Shown one piece after another: positions 28,401 through 43,400 of a stretch of 64,000 nucleotides of DNA. The notes under the pieces are model-generated. The model ran no database searches, had not been told where the DNA came from, and was given only the letters and a program-made list of their open reading frames with translations. Location: assembly GCF_024713975.1 (NCBI RefSeq), contig NC_091106.1:12317001-12381000 (forward strand), given 5' to 3'. A program made the position numbers and the translations under genes. This DNA is from Paralichthys olivaceus (lineage: Eukaryota; Chordata; Actinopteri; Pleuronectiformes; Paralichthyidae). Every line of letters starts with the position of its first letter. Positions within the stretch are counted from its first letter, which is position 1.

Positions 28401-31400
28401 ACTCTTGAGATTGTCTCAGTTTAAATGAGATGCTTTTTTATTTTGCCAGCAACAATTTATTAATGCTTCACTTGGGAAATCCCACCTCCTTTCTCCAACA
28501 GCCTAATCAATATCCCTGCAGCCACTAATGGCGAGTGCATGTGCGGTCTTCTTGTTATGCACGGTGGTGAGTCTACAGAGAGGGTGGACAGAACGTTCAG
28601 CCTAAAATCCAACACCAGAGATGAATAAATAAAGCCTAACAGCTCCACATAATGAAATTCAGTGTGTGCTCGACAGTTCAGCAGAAGTCTCAGGACAAAT
28701 AAAAAGTCTAGTGGTTTATATAGGATGTGGTCCAAAGACAAATTAAACGGATGAATGGTCCCTGCGAGTCCGATATGTTTTCAACAAACGTAAAACACAT
28801 TGAAACACAACAGTTGCTGTGCACAAATGTACTGTTTGAGTGATTCAGCACAAACACCTGAAAAAATGTTTTTGAAATGACGACGTGTCCTTCCTCTGTG
28901 GTAATGCGCCTGAAATATGTTGCATTTCCCGTATACAGTAAGTATTACATCAGCCTACTTCCTACAATTCTGTTATGGTATTTCTATCCCACTGCAGAGG
29001 ACAAATCTGCGGCTTTCCTGTCAAAAAATAAAATATGATGCAGTTGACAAAAGTGGTGAAGTTGCTTAAGGAATGACTGAGAGTCTATGTTAGAGGCCCT
29101 TTCCAGCAGTATAGCACAAAAACGTCCCTCTATGTGAATACACTTCCTGCACCACACACCTGCACTCTGTCCTCACTGTGACATGAGAGTCCTTTAAAAG
29201 ACTCAAAAACTTTTTCAGGCCAGGATAATGCTGCAGAAAGGCCCCAGACTCTCCATTGTGTCCTGCAGGTTTGTCATTCTAACAGTGTCATTGTGTGTTG
29301 TTGGGAGCCAGACTCCTAATTTTCTAAAGACCCAGTGGTGATTCATTCTCAAAACTATTTTCTACTGAAAATAATTTTTCTTTCAGCCACAACTTAGTAA
29401 CTCTGGCTTTTCAGCCATGTTGTTGCTCAGAGAGGAAGACTAGAAACACTCGTCTCTTTAACAGCTGGAACTGACAAATGTCAACGCTGTCTTTTAATAA
29501 ACCAGAAAACATCCTGGCTGATGTTTGGGACCAAATTGGATTGTTTTATCCTGTTATGAGTGAAATGAACCTAATATATGGAAAATGTATGTGAAATAAT
29601 AATCAGTAGATATCATTCGATTTTGCTTTTAATGTAGATTAAACCTCTTAAAAGAGCAAAGTATGATTATAAATGGAAAGCGTCAATAACATCATTAAAC
29701 AAAGGCTTTTTCCTTTGACTCTCGTGTTCAAAGATGCTTGAGTGTTTGTCGTAAGCCGGGAAACATTCTTCAATGAATGGGATGGACACAGCTACTATCA
29801 CAGTGTCCTGAAGGTGGACAGCTGCATCCTGAAGAGCTGTTCCAGCTACAGCGAAAAAAAGCACATGGGTTTTGAAGAGGATATAGTGAAAGATGTGTCG
29901 TCTCTGCATCTGCTCCTGTGTTGTGTGTACTGAAAGGAATCTCCACTTCACTGCTCTTCACAGTGACTGGCCACAGTGAGGGGGGAGTGGTTGGAAAACA
30001 CAGTTAGCTAATCAGAAGGGGCCATAGGCTGCTCAAACAAGTGGCTGGGGGCTCGATGAAAGGCGAGCACATGCAGTCTGCCACTGGTGACCTAAGAGAA
30101 CCAAACACTACCTCTAATTCCTGATGGCTCTTTCTCCTCCTACCACCGAGAGGTATTAAAAGGAATCTGTAGAACCTCAAGAGAACTGTTTACACTTGAC
30201 GGCTGTCGGGAAAATCGACGCACAATCATTGAGAGAAGTTTGAGTTAAAACTTGAAAATCCAAGGAGTTATTATTTCACTGAGTTTATTTTAGGTAAGAG
30301 AACTCTACTATGAAGATGCTGCATGTTGACCTACTACTTCTAAGTTTCTGCCTTGGTCTGAGGACAGGATACAGTGCTGTTGGTAAGAGACAGTATCAGA
30401 TCCAGAACGGTCCGTGCAGCTACACCTTTCTGCTGCCGGAGCAGGAGAACTGTCAGACCCAGGCCAACAGCTACAACTACCCAGTTCAAAAGGACGGACC
30501 TGTGGACAACGACGAGTCAGCGCAGAGGCTGGAGCAGCTGGAGATCACCATGGAGAACAACACGCAGTGGCTGCTCAAGGTAAAGTTCAATCATATCCAT
30601 GATATTTAGTCAATGCAACAAACTGAGCGAAGAGCTGAAAGAGCCTCCATGCAGGTGTCAGAGGAACTTCCGCTCAAATTCTCACTGTAAATTAAACATC
30701 TGGATCATACAACTTAGATAAACTTATGACGTTGCCTGATGTTTACTGAATGACTTCTGCAGCTGGAGGAGACACATTTTAAGATTCAACACTTGTTTAT
30801 TCTGACTTGCAAACATTCAGGGACAACTGTTCAACTGTTGAGAGGACGATGGGCTGGACGATGTTGCCAGAATATTATAGCAATATAAACATTTTCACAT
30901 CGGTCAATATCAACAATTGTCACCACAAATTTCACATTGGTAATTCTGTCATTTCAGTTTAAAGACTGATTTTCACTCCTGAGTGAAGGTTGTGGTTTTA
31001 AACTCTTCTTTATGAGCAGGTCATGACAAACACTAGATAAACAGCAAAACATTTTACAAATCTCAGTAGATTAATAACATGTTATAACTTCTTACTGTGC
31101 CCACACAATGCATGAATAATATATCGATCTATTCATTGAACCCTTTTTTTAATAATGAAAATTATATTGAAACCGTTTTATTGCTCAGCCGTAATCATTT
31201 ATCTACTAAATTACAAAAGCAACTGATCAACACTGACAACTTTGTTCAACAAAATCCACAATATTCAAGATTTACCTATCGATTAAATTATCAGTGAATT
31301 GATCTATCAACAACTATTTTGGTCAGTTGATCAGTGAAGTCTTCAATGTGCAGACTATCATACTAAATCACCAGCCCCTTGTTAACTACCATGCAGACAC

Positions 31401-34400
31401 AAGTAACACTTGTACTACAAAAGTGATAAAAATGCTTCACTTGTAAAAGTTTTATGTCGAGAAGAACTAGTTGGTCTGAAAGCAGTTTAAAACTTTGGGA
31501 ATCTATTCTGAGCAAGCAAAGATGAAAATAAACATAAGAAAGTTATATGTTGTTGAATACAAAAGGATATAATGGACGAGAAATGAACAAAAACTCATCA
31601 CAGGTGTCCACACGAGGGACGCATGCTTTGCTTTCAGTTTGCTGAGCTATTGACTTGAGGGAGAAATAAGTGAACTGCTTCTTTTCCAGCTCCCACTCAC
31701 TGCCACTTCAGAGTGCTATTAACGATCGGAGCTTCACAAGACGAGCCAGATGAGACAAGAGCGTCTCACAGCTTGATCACACAATTCCACATCTCGTAAC
31801 GTAAACGGGCTCAGATCCGTTCCTCGGGGGAGCTCAGGGGGCATCGTCTTTGATGTTCTGCATGAGCTCGATGCCGCTCCTCAGTGACGACGCTCAATCA
31901 GACAAAAACTTTGACATGCTGGCTCAGAATTCAAAGGCCAATTCACCACCACATCAGTGAAGCTTTAACAAAACCCAACAGCACACTTGATACAGGGACA
32001 GGTTATGTACATGTCACATTAAAAGAAGCGGTGATGATTAATAATGTGCGACTATAATCTGTACTTGAATGAGCACGATCCCTCTCAAATAACTTGGTGT
32101 GAATCCAGGAGGTACCTTCTTTGTTCTGTCATGTGATTCATTAAATTCATTTGCACTTCAGATATTAAATATGGGAGAACAAGAAATCACAGCTAAGGTG
32201 TGAAAACTGTGATTAATGTTTCGCAACACAAAGTTCCACCCTAAAATAAACTTGATATTTTGCCATACAACAGAGCAGATTCATATCTATAATATTCGTT
32301 ATAAGTAATTATACATATGCTTACAAAGTATCCATTTATTCATATTTTTCTTTACTGTGGCTCCAGAGAGGACGCATTAGACACTGTAAAGGTCTATAGT
32401 GAGTTATGGCTGTTAATACATCAACAACCAAGATAAATGATGTGACAACCTGTTGAGTAATAAAGAACTGAGATGCCTCATAAATTATCTTCCATCACAG
32501 ATAAAACTAAAGCACATACCTCCACCAAGGCCAAATAATCCTACGTCTTTCTTTTATCTTCAAGACTGAAATGTTATTTTCTGAGCATGTAATTTTTTAA
32601 GCATTTTAAATGTTTAAAATTCTTGCAGCGTAAAGAAGAGATATACAGTACAAATTCCTTGATGTACTTATTCAAAACCCGTCAGAATACAGTAATTTCA
32701 TTTTTGAAATATCTCGTGCTGCACGACCTGCAGACAACTGAGGAAGGAGGGTGAATGAGGAACTTAGTCATTCCTCCCTGACGCCTTTGAGACACGCGGA
32801 GTAAACAACTGATTAGATCACGGACTGTCAATGGGACATCCTGCCGACAGTTCAAATTAAATCCTTCCACCTAACACACGTCCCTGTGTACATTCAAGAA
32901 CATAAACAGACTGGACACCAGGAAAGGAAGACAAACAAAATCAGCACTGATTGCAGCTGTTAGTTGTATTTGCCATTAGAGAAAAATAATAATAAATGTG
33001 TCTGTTTGGACTTTACATTACTGACTGATGAGTAAATAACTTACTATAGATGACAAAGACATTTAATTGACGCTGCTCTCCGGCTGTACACAAGTCACAC
33101 TGTCATGAAGGATGTAACTCCTCACTCAACACTTCCATCCTGTTTACGAGACGTGTGACCTGATTGCCACTCAGGAACACCGTGCAGGAAATAACTTAAT
33201 GATTGGTCTTGGTCTAAATCCGGCAATACCGTAAGGTAGATAAGAACGAATTTCGTAAAGATGAAACACTGACACGCTGACAACCTCCCCTGCTTGAGGC
33301 CATTGTATTATTACTATGAATCAGAGGTTTAATATTTGATATGAGAAGTCAGTGTCTTAGTGACACAACTGTATCTGCTAGTTCAAGATTTATGCAGTTG
33401 TGTTTTTCCTGTGCAGCACCCACATTGTTTTAATTTAACTGCACTCATGCATCTGAATGCTCATGGACGTGTTGGTCTAAAAATGGTGTGGTCAGATGCA
33501 GCGCTTTATGCTAATAAAAACCTGAACTGCACAATTCAATGCAAAGATAGTACCATGCACCTATAGGCGCACGATACGCACACGCTCTGCTTGTTACACG
33601 CACACGCTGTGCATGTTACACACACAGGTGGTCTGCCCTTGTGCAATGAAGCGTTCACTCTGAGTACCTGGCAAATCTAATGTTCTCATAGGAATCCACC
33701 AAGGTGCACCTGAGTTTAAAAGGGACACAGAGGTGGCACTCTGATAGGTTTATTGAATGTTACAACCAAAACACAGCCATGATTAATAAAGAGACACCTT
33801 TGAAACATAACCCGATTTTTTTTTTTTAACTACAAAACTGTATTTGGACAAACCTTTAACACGTGATTAGACAGTTAAAATCATTTCATATGTTTTATAT
33901 CTTCTGAAGACTTTATTAATATATTAATTCATTGCTTTGATAGGAAAATATTTCCACATTTTGGCATTTCGGACAAACTTTAATAATTAGACAGTGAATA
34001 ATATAATCTAAATTGAACATATCTTGAGGCGGGTTAATTCTGTCTCCCTGGTTTGCTTAAATGATGTATTATGTTCCATTATTTCACTAAACTACTGCAT
34101 CAGCAACTGATTCCAAAAATGGGTTGTGTATTATTGAAGAGGGAGCACAATAATAAAAGACTGATGTGTTTTGAGGTTTGATTATAATAAAGTGTGAGTT
34201 TTAATGTAGAATTGGGCAACTGATCATTTTTCAGTGACTCTATGACAATGGTATTAACTGAACTTAAGGGAATTAACAACCACAACATGAATGTATGTTT
34301 CTGGACCAACAAGTAAAAATGTTATATCAACTACAAAAACACATTTGCTCAAGAAAGCAAAGAAAACAGACCCACTCCTTGTCCAACATATTTTATAGCG

Positions 34401-37400
34401 GGCAGCACCTGGTTGTCAATCTGTGAACTTCCCTATCGATGCAGCATTGTACAACAAAAACCATTAGTTTAACATACAAACGGAGATGTTTTAAAATGGT
34501 GGCTTTTCTTTCCTCTGTGTTGCAGTTAGAGAACTACATACAGGACAGTATGAAACAGGACATGGTCCAAATCCAACAGAGTGCAGTCCATAACCACACA
34601 GCTACGATGATAGAAATTGGAACAAACCTGCTGAGTCAAACCGTCGAGCAAACAAGGAAACTGACCAACGTGGAGGCACAGGTGAGGTTGAGCTTTTGGT
34701 TTTGTTTCGTAACATACAGAGATGTAACGTTTAGAAAAACACACCCGATGTGCACTGTTGCACTAAGAAAAGGTCAAACCCATCTGCACCTGTCAACATA
34801 CAAGCACAACAGATTTCTCAGCTGAACAATGTGGTGGTTCCACAGTGAGCTCTGTGGTACAGTGCATTAAATAATGTGGCTTCAGAGTGTTAAAAAAATA
34901 AGCAGGGGTGAAAACAGGCATGACTGCGTCAGTTTATTATTGTGGCTACACGTCAATGACCTTATGTGAGCCAACTGTACAGCATTTCCTGTTATTAGCC
35001 CACTCGTATTCCCACAGAAAGGGTCTATCAGTTTGTCACAATCACACATCCGTCTGTTCAAAGACATCAACAGCTCCATTGGAGACACATAGCTGGGATC
35101 CATGTAAACAACCTGCTTTTTGCTGAGTTCAGTTCCTCCAAAATGGGAAATTAGAGGCAAGGTCCCCAACCCCAGAGTTTAGTTCAATACATCTGTGAAA
35201 ATACGTGGATTGTAAAGGTTTTCCCTGGTTCAGGCTCAGGTACGTCTGCTGTATTGGAATTTAGTTGCTCTTTCCTGTCAAACTTTTCCATTTTGCAAAT
35301 GGCTGTTTGTTCACCCTGGTAAAAACTGGGGGCAAGGGACAAACTGCCTGTTGATCAGATAAACATTTTTAGGTTTATTATGTCATTTAAGATTATGCTT
35401 TTGCTATTCTTTCCTCTAGGTTAAATGTTTTCAAACATTGTTTAACATTTTATCAGTCACTCAGTTTTCTGGCTAATGTATTTTCATACAAAAGCCCCTA
35501 GATAAATCCATTACTGAAGGTTTTATTGAAATGCAGTAGTGTTAGGGAGGTGCTTATTCAACTTAATGATATAACCTTTGGAGCTGTGTAATATGTGGTG
35601 CTGTTGAACTGTGGGGTGAATAAAACAATAGACACATTTGTTCACATCACAATACAGTTCACATCATCACAAATTGCAGCCTCCAAAATGACCATGAATC
35701 CACAACTCTCTAAATCAATTTCAACATTATAACCTTGATGGAGAATTTTTCTAGGACTGTTGTATTAGACTGTGAAGCGAGGTGTGACAATTAAGTGTAT
35801 ATTAAACATTAAAATGGAGAAGACAAACGCAACAGCATAATTCAATTTAAAGTATTCCTCTGTCCATCTGCAGACGCAGTAAGAGGTTCTTTTGTAAATG
35901 ATCTCAGGGACAGAGCTGAAATTAGTGCTTCTTTTATTCGCAGGTAATTCATCATACAACTCGACTTGAGCGGCAACTCCTTGAAAATTCCTTGTCGACC
36001 AACAAGTTGGAAAAACAACTAATTGTCCAAACAAATGAAATCAACAAACTGAACAACAAAAACAGGTGCGGGCTCACTCACTTCAGCCTCACTCACAGTA
36101 CAGTGCCGGACAAAACAAAGACAAAGCTCACTATTGAATTTGTCTGTGACTCCTTAGCATCCTGGAGAAGAAGGTGGGGGAGATGGAGGAGCAGAGGCAG
36201 GTGGAGCTGAAGATGGTCAAAGAGGAGAAGGAGCAGCTCCAGACTCTGATACTGAGGCAGACCGCCATCATAGGTGAGCTGGAGCAACAGCTGCTCAAAG
36301 TCTCCTCCAACAACTCTGTCCTGCAGCATCAGCAGCAGGAGCTGCTGGACACCCTCAACAACCTCATTCACAGCATCACTGTGAGCTCAGCTCGAGGTGA
36401 GTCAGCACCTAACTAAAGGTTGTTAAAGAATCATATTTGTGCAACCACAGTCTTGACCTGTAGGCTGAGACTGCTGTAACCACTGGAACTACTGAGGGTT
36501 AGACACAATTTAAAGGAATATGCTTATTGAATTTCTGGTGCAGAGTTACTGAGAAAACTGAGTAACTTCCAAATGTGTCCATTGACTATGAAGCTATATC
36601 CAGTAGCTTGTTAGCTTTGGGCGCACCCTCAAAATTCTGTTTAGTCTCTGGTATGATTATTTTACCTTGGTAGACATTTACCTGTTTCTGATATTTGCGG
36701 TAAATAATCAAGACGTATCGATCTGAGTTTTATCACAGCATTCATAGGTTTTATTACCTCTGCCAGGGAGGTTATAGCTTCCCATGTTTTCTTGAAACAC
36801 GGTGGCAAGGTGGAGTAATGGCCAAGAGTGATCCCATAACATTTTGATGGATTTTTCAAATTTTCTTTAACATTTTAGACATTTTTGTGAATTTCTCCAT
36901 AAATAATGCTGAGATCTTAATGGAAACAATAAGGCAGATGTGGAGTGCTAATACCAACTAGGTGAAATTTGGTGCAGATCCTGCAGCAGTCACAGTGACA
37001 CTAAGGAAATTAATTTGATCCTTTTAGCTACCAGAAGATGTGAACTTCCAATAGGATGACACATGAGCACTGTGAAATTGTGTGCTGTCAAACCAACAAG
37101 GCTGATCTTTCTCTGCAGAGACCAAAACCATCATGATGCAGGACACGCCAACCACGTTCATGGACTGTGCTGCTGTCTACAAGTCAGGAAACACCCAAAG
37201 TGGAGTCTACACGCTCACATTACCCAACACCACGATGGAGGTTAAGGTACAGTGAGGCAGTTTAATGGCTTCCAACTGGCTTAACTCTAAAAAAGTAGTG
37301 CGCTCAGATCTGCAAAAAGTGGAATTAAAACCAGAGGTTAAATTAAATCTGTGATCTCCTTAGATACTCTTCAGTGATTAAGACTTGGACTTCAACTCTG

Positions 37401-40400
37401 TTCCTCTTCTCTTTGGCTTAAAAGTTGTTTTAACTGAACCAAACCTTGTGAAATTGTGAGATCATTACAGAGCATTCGTTTTGAATTATTAATTACAGCA
37501 GATCTTTTTTTCTCCTCGTGTCTGAAGGCTTTTTGTGACATGGAGACAGAAGGAGGAGGCTGGACAGTGCTACAAAAACGCTTCGACGGCCGTGTTGACT
37601 TTCACCGTACGTGGCAGGAGTACAAAAAGGTAAAACTATTAAGAAGAAATTCTTCCCTTTAAAAAATATATATCCTAGGTAACGGGTTTTCAGTCCGGTG
37701 GCACAGGACAGAGGCCAGATTTGGTTTTGGCCACTGACTGAAAGTGTTTTAAGGGCCTGGTGACTCTGCACTGTTAAAAGAAGACAACCTGCAACCAATA
37801 AAACTGAGATATGAGGTGATTATAATCTGCAATCCATTCAAATTAATTCCATTTTAAAGTTCCACAGTCAGTCACAGCAGATTTAATATTTCTGTCTGTG
37901 CATCTGAAACTTAAATCTACAATCAGAAAGTACGAGTTGAAAACATTGAGACCAACAATGCCAATGCCAAGCGGGAAATAATTACCCAACACAATGCCAC
38001 AATGAATGTCAAGTTCAGTGTCAGGTCCCCACAGAGAAATCATTTCAGAGAAGAATTCTTTAGAATCTTAGAATTCTTAGAAAAATCTACCTGTGAATGT
38101 GACTTTGATTCTTTGATTTGATAAACTTGGTGTGTCTTTAAGTTTTATAATGGAAAAAATGTCACTTTCAGGGCAAAATAACTGTGTTAAAGCAGGAAAT
38201 GAAGAGTACATGGTGATTCTCTGTCTATGTGCTGTTTCACTGATGAATTGATTGACTCAAAGCTAAATGCCTCTACACTGCAAAGGATCAACAATATTTA
38301 ATTACATTTCTGTAACATCTTTTCAGGGGTTCGGAGAACCTTCAAATGAATTCTGGTTAGGAAATGAATTTGTCTCCAGACTGACGAGTCAACAGATGTA
38401 CATACTGAGGATCCAGCTGAGTGACTGGGAAGGAAACTCTGGATTTTCACAATATGATCAGTTTTCTCTTGACGGCGAAGCACAAAATTACAGGTATGTC
38501 ATAACATAAGAGAAGTGTTCCCTATTGAATGTGTCGCATGTAAGGTGGCAAATATGTGTTATGTTATTTTGAAGTTAATGAGGAAAAAGAAATCCATGAG
38601 TATATATTACTGCTATCCCAAACAAATACCAAAAACTGTTGCTAGTTTGCAGCCAATGAGCATCACCAAAGCAGGACTTCTGCAGGGTTAAATAATTTAA
38701 GTTAAGGCTTTTTAAGACCATAATGAATTAAATTTAAGTGTCAGAATTACATACATGTCCCTATAATTTAAGATAAGATGACACGTTATCTCTCAAACTA
38801 CAAGCACAGAGTATCATAGTGTAAATAGACTCAGTTATCAGTTCTGTGTTGGTCTTGTTTGTAGTTTTATTAGTGTGCTAATATCTGTATCATTGAGAAA
38901 GATCTAGAACACACATAGACATTACAAACTATGCATGCTGACAAAAACAATTGTCTTTCTCTTAAAAGACTAATGTTAAAGCTCAACATTAGCGAGTGAA
39001 AGAAAATGAGTTAAATGAACGTTAACATAAGTAAGACCCACCTAAATGTATTTAAGAACAAATAGGTAATATCTTTACATATTTAAGACGTTTAAAGGCT
39101 ACTTCTATTTCTTTATTTATATCTTAACACTGTGGAACCCTGTGAAGTGGAGCCTCAAAACTTAAAATTCTGCATATAGTGACAAAATCCAGCAGCTGTA
39201 CTCCATGAAAGAAAATGAATTCATGGAGCCCCGTCTTATAAGAAATAAGATGTCGTGCTGAATCTATTTCATACATGAACATCGTTTAAGATAAAAGCAC
39301 AGGAGCTTTGGCTGAGATCATCTACTCATGCATATTCCAATAGACTGGATGTATAAGTCAATGTCGCCATCCGCATCAGAATTTAAAGAGAGTAAAATGA
39401 ATATTCATCTCCTGGAAAGCAGTTTTTATCAAGACGACAGGACATAATCTGGTCATAAATGTTGATCTTCTGTTACTGTATAGAAGAACAAAACATTAAT
39501 GGTCCTCTTGTTAGTGCTTTGTAAGAGTATATACTTCCTGATGATGATGATAAGTTGGCATGAGCCCAAAGAAAATGTAATAAAACTGGTTAGGATTTGA
39601 AAAATAAGGAAATACATAATGTGTTTTGCATCCCTTACATACAGTAATAACAGAACCTTCAGGAAGCTTTTCTACTGTAAAGCCAAGCTACTTCAATTCA
39701 ATTGATGTGACAAACAGAACTTGAAATGCTTCAATTCAACCAAGTTCCATTCCCACCTCTACGCAACTATGATCAATTGGGTCAACAGTTACTTGGCTCA
39801 GCAACTTCAAACTCCTATAAAGAGATGACACAAATAGCAGCAAACAATTCCTTCGATAAAGAAAATGAAAATAGCGTGAAAATGTGTAGAGACATTTAAT
39901 CTATGCCAAAACCCATTTTAGCAGCAGTAGTGAAGTTACAGCCAAACAACTGTATAAGTAAGTCGGATATTGCCTTTTGAGGAACAGCAGTCACGAACTT
40001 CCTCCTCCTCTTCCTTCATTTCTCCTTTTCCCATTCTACAGGATACACCTTAAAGGCTACAGTGGAACAGCAGGCAAAATAAGCAGCATCGGGCAGCCAG
40101 GAAGTGATTTCAGTACAAAGGATGCAGACAATGACAAATGTGTTTGCAAATGTTCACAGCTGACAACAGGGGGTAAGAAACACATTTTTTGTAAATAACT
40201 TATTCATTAGGAAAATAACAAAACAAAACAAATCATGTTCATTTGCGATGGCCACACATTCCCACACGCTCCAATCTCAGCACGACCCTCCCAAAAAAAT
40301 CTCCCAAGTGCATTTTAAGGGCTCCCGTACTTTTGTAGCCTGGTCAGGGAGCACAATTAGCTCAAAGTTAATCACTGATCAACTCATTGGGGAATTCAAC

Positions 40401-43400
40401 CCCTACAATGGCTGACATTAATAGCCTGGGAACAGAGCTTGAAGGTCCTCCTCTGTTCCCTTGAAAGTGACTCGGCTGCCAGCAGTTTGTCTCCCTCTGT
40501 ATTAAGGTCTGCCAAGTGAGCGTGAAAGCATGAAAACACCAACCCTGTCCTCTTTTTCCCCATAAGGAAGTCTCAATATGCACATTATGCACAATCGTGA
40601 CTGACTGGCATTGACCTGGTGTAAATGGTACAGTGGGCTGTTTTGAATGAATACAAATTTTAATAAATGCTGTAAACCAGTGTGTAAATGGGAGCTAAAT
40701 GTATAAGATATGTCTCTGAGTGCAAAGGTTTTCAATACAAAACAACCACTACCTGTGGTTTTAAAGAGGAAATCAATTATACACATCAAAGTCTGTTGAC
40801 AGGTGTTGGGAAGTACTACTACATATGAGAAGAGGTTCAAGAGGCCTGTATATAAAGATGGACGACATGACAGCTCACCAAAAGTGGAGCCAAAGTTTCT
40901 TGATCGACCCTAGTGGCTAGCTGCTGCATAGGCCATAAACCCCATCTCCTCTTTGTAGGCATTGAATACAATATATCTATGGTTCAGCAGCACAGATTCC
41001 TCCAAGGTTACAAAAGTACAATGTTAAATCAGTGAACTATATTAAATTCACCACTGAAATACCACAGAGATTAATCAACTCTTGTCTGTTTGAGGTGACA
41101 AAGGACCTAACTGAATTGAAAGGGCCAAACCAAGTTATAAGGCAAGCCAGTGTCTCCCCAGCACACACTGATGAGAACTTAAAAAGTGTCATGGGGACCT
41201 AAAACCAAAAGGGGTGTGCGTCGACGATCCATCGTTTTGTAAGAGCAGTAGCAATTATACTGTCACATCCAATTCAATGGTATTAAATAGGAAATGTCTG
41301 CCTTGACACCGTGACACGACAGAGGAATGTACTGCCACTTTCAATTCAAATAGCTGCTCATAGGATGCCATGATGCCGACATCAATTTAACTGCAACCAC
41401 AAGTGCAAAACAGATGAATTTAATACAATTAATTTCATAAAATCAGGATTCTAGCTTGAAAAAATTAAATAAAACTCAACTTTGTGTTTTCATTCAATAT
41501 GTAGTAGATGTTACAGCTTGTTAATGTCAAAGCTTCAGGTTTTATAAAGGATGTGATTAAACTCAAAAGCAATACATTTGTAAGGTGTATAAATGGTTAC
41601 AACAAGAGGATTTAAAGATGGTTTAGCTCAGCTGTCAGGAGTGAAAGAGACAAGTATGAATGCGTTATCCTCTTTGACAACATGAATGAATTTAAAGTGA
41701 TGTTTGTTTTGACATTCTAGGTTGGTGGTTTGATGCTTGCGGTCCCTCCAATTTGAATGGGATGTATTACCAGCAAGGCCAAAACTCAAATCGATTCAAC
41801 GGAATCAAATGGTACTACTGGAAAGGTTCGGGCTATTCACTGCAGTCCACAACGATGATGATGAGACCAGCAGACTTCACGGGTCCCCTCTGAACCATCA
41901 GGAAAATGTGCCCGACAAACAGCCACAAACAAAACCGCCCCAAAAATCCTCAAGGGAGCCAAAGCTCAACGTGAAAATATTTTTTACACACCTTTGTGCA
42001 TCTTTATGTTTAATAATTTGGATTTTGCAAAAATGTTGAAATATGGACTGAAACCAGAGCAAAATGGGACATTAACTAATTTAATTTCTTGAATGATTTT
42101 AATATAGTTTAAGCAGCTGTTTAACTTTATTCAAAATAATTGCTACCAATAATTTTAAGAAGGAGACGATGGTACAACATGCAGACAAACAACTGGCGAA
42201 AAGTGATTGTTATAAAGTGTAAATGCAAATGTTAAATGCCACAGAAAACAGTTCTCTCATTACTGTTTTTCTGCAGAGAATGTATGTACATTTGTTATTT
42301 AACTTATATGTAGATTTTAAGGTCGATATTTAACATTATTATATATGATAGAGAGATTTGTTTAAGAGATCTAGAGAGCTTCTTTGCTCCAAGTTAGTTA
42401 ATGATTTCATTGCACATAAACTAAGAGGAAATCTTTTAATATAATTCTGCAGTACCGTCCCACATGCTCACACATGAAGATGATTTTTACGGAATGTATT
42501 TTTAAGTTTATTTTGAAGCTAAAAGGAGTAGAATTTACGAAATGTGAGGAAGCTTGAGTTTCTCACAAGTAAACACAACCTGTAGGTTTTTGTAAGTGTT
42601 TGACTGTAATGCTCTACCAGTTGTTATATATGTGAAGTTGAATATTAAACACAACCACAAAGCAGGAACTCAAGCTCTGAAGTTGTTTTCTATTATAGTC
42701 CTGTTGTATGCTTTAACAACAATTGTTCTGGTGATCCAAAAACTGCCTGATCACCACAACCTTTCCAGTAATATTATATCAAAACACAGAATAAAAATGT
42801 TAAATTCACCTAAAGGTTTTTTCTTATTTCTTTTAATGGCACTTATGGGTGTTTTACGAAGCATCTCTAATTAATATTTCAAATACTCACAGGAGACACT
42901 GATCAGCTACATCATTTAAAACAAGTAACTGGTTTTAATGTTATAGCAAATCTGTGTATTTTTTACTTTGTCAAGACATTAAGCTGTGAAACATAAATGT
43001 AACTAAAAAACATAGATCGCTGGCTGTGTCCATAAGAGTGGAGGAATGATAAAATGCCTCTGGAACACGAAAATATTTTGTCTGTCACAACAAAAGCCAT
43101 CAATCAGTTTCAAGAGGAAGTGTGCTGACATTTGTCTGCATCAAGACCCCATGTCTTCCCTCGCAGTGGCAGGAGAGGACAGTGACTCATGAATGACGAG
43201 TTCAGGAAGAAGCAGCAACATTCATATTTCACACAGGACGCTTCAGGAAAAACAAGCAGACTGAAAATGGATGACTGGCAGTAAAAATTAGCTGGTTCCC
43301 GGCTGACTTCCTTTGCATGGGATTTATTAGTTTAAAGTCCGAAGAAATTATGATTTATATGGAGAAAAATATTAATAAACAGAGAAAAAAATATGAATTA

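Noticed and set aside
29667-29961. Frames open on both strands just upstream of angpt2
   Set aside because: Neither frame matches a family I know, no splice sites frame them, and the region lies next to a promoter. Chance openness or conserved regulatory DNA is more likely.
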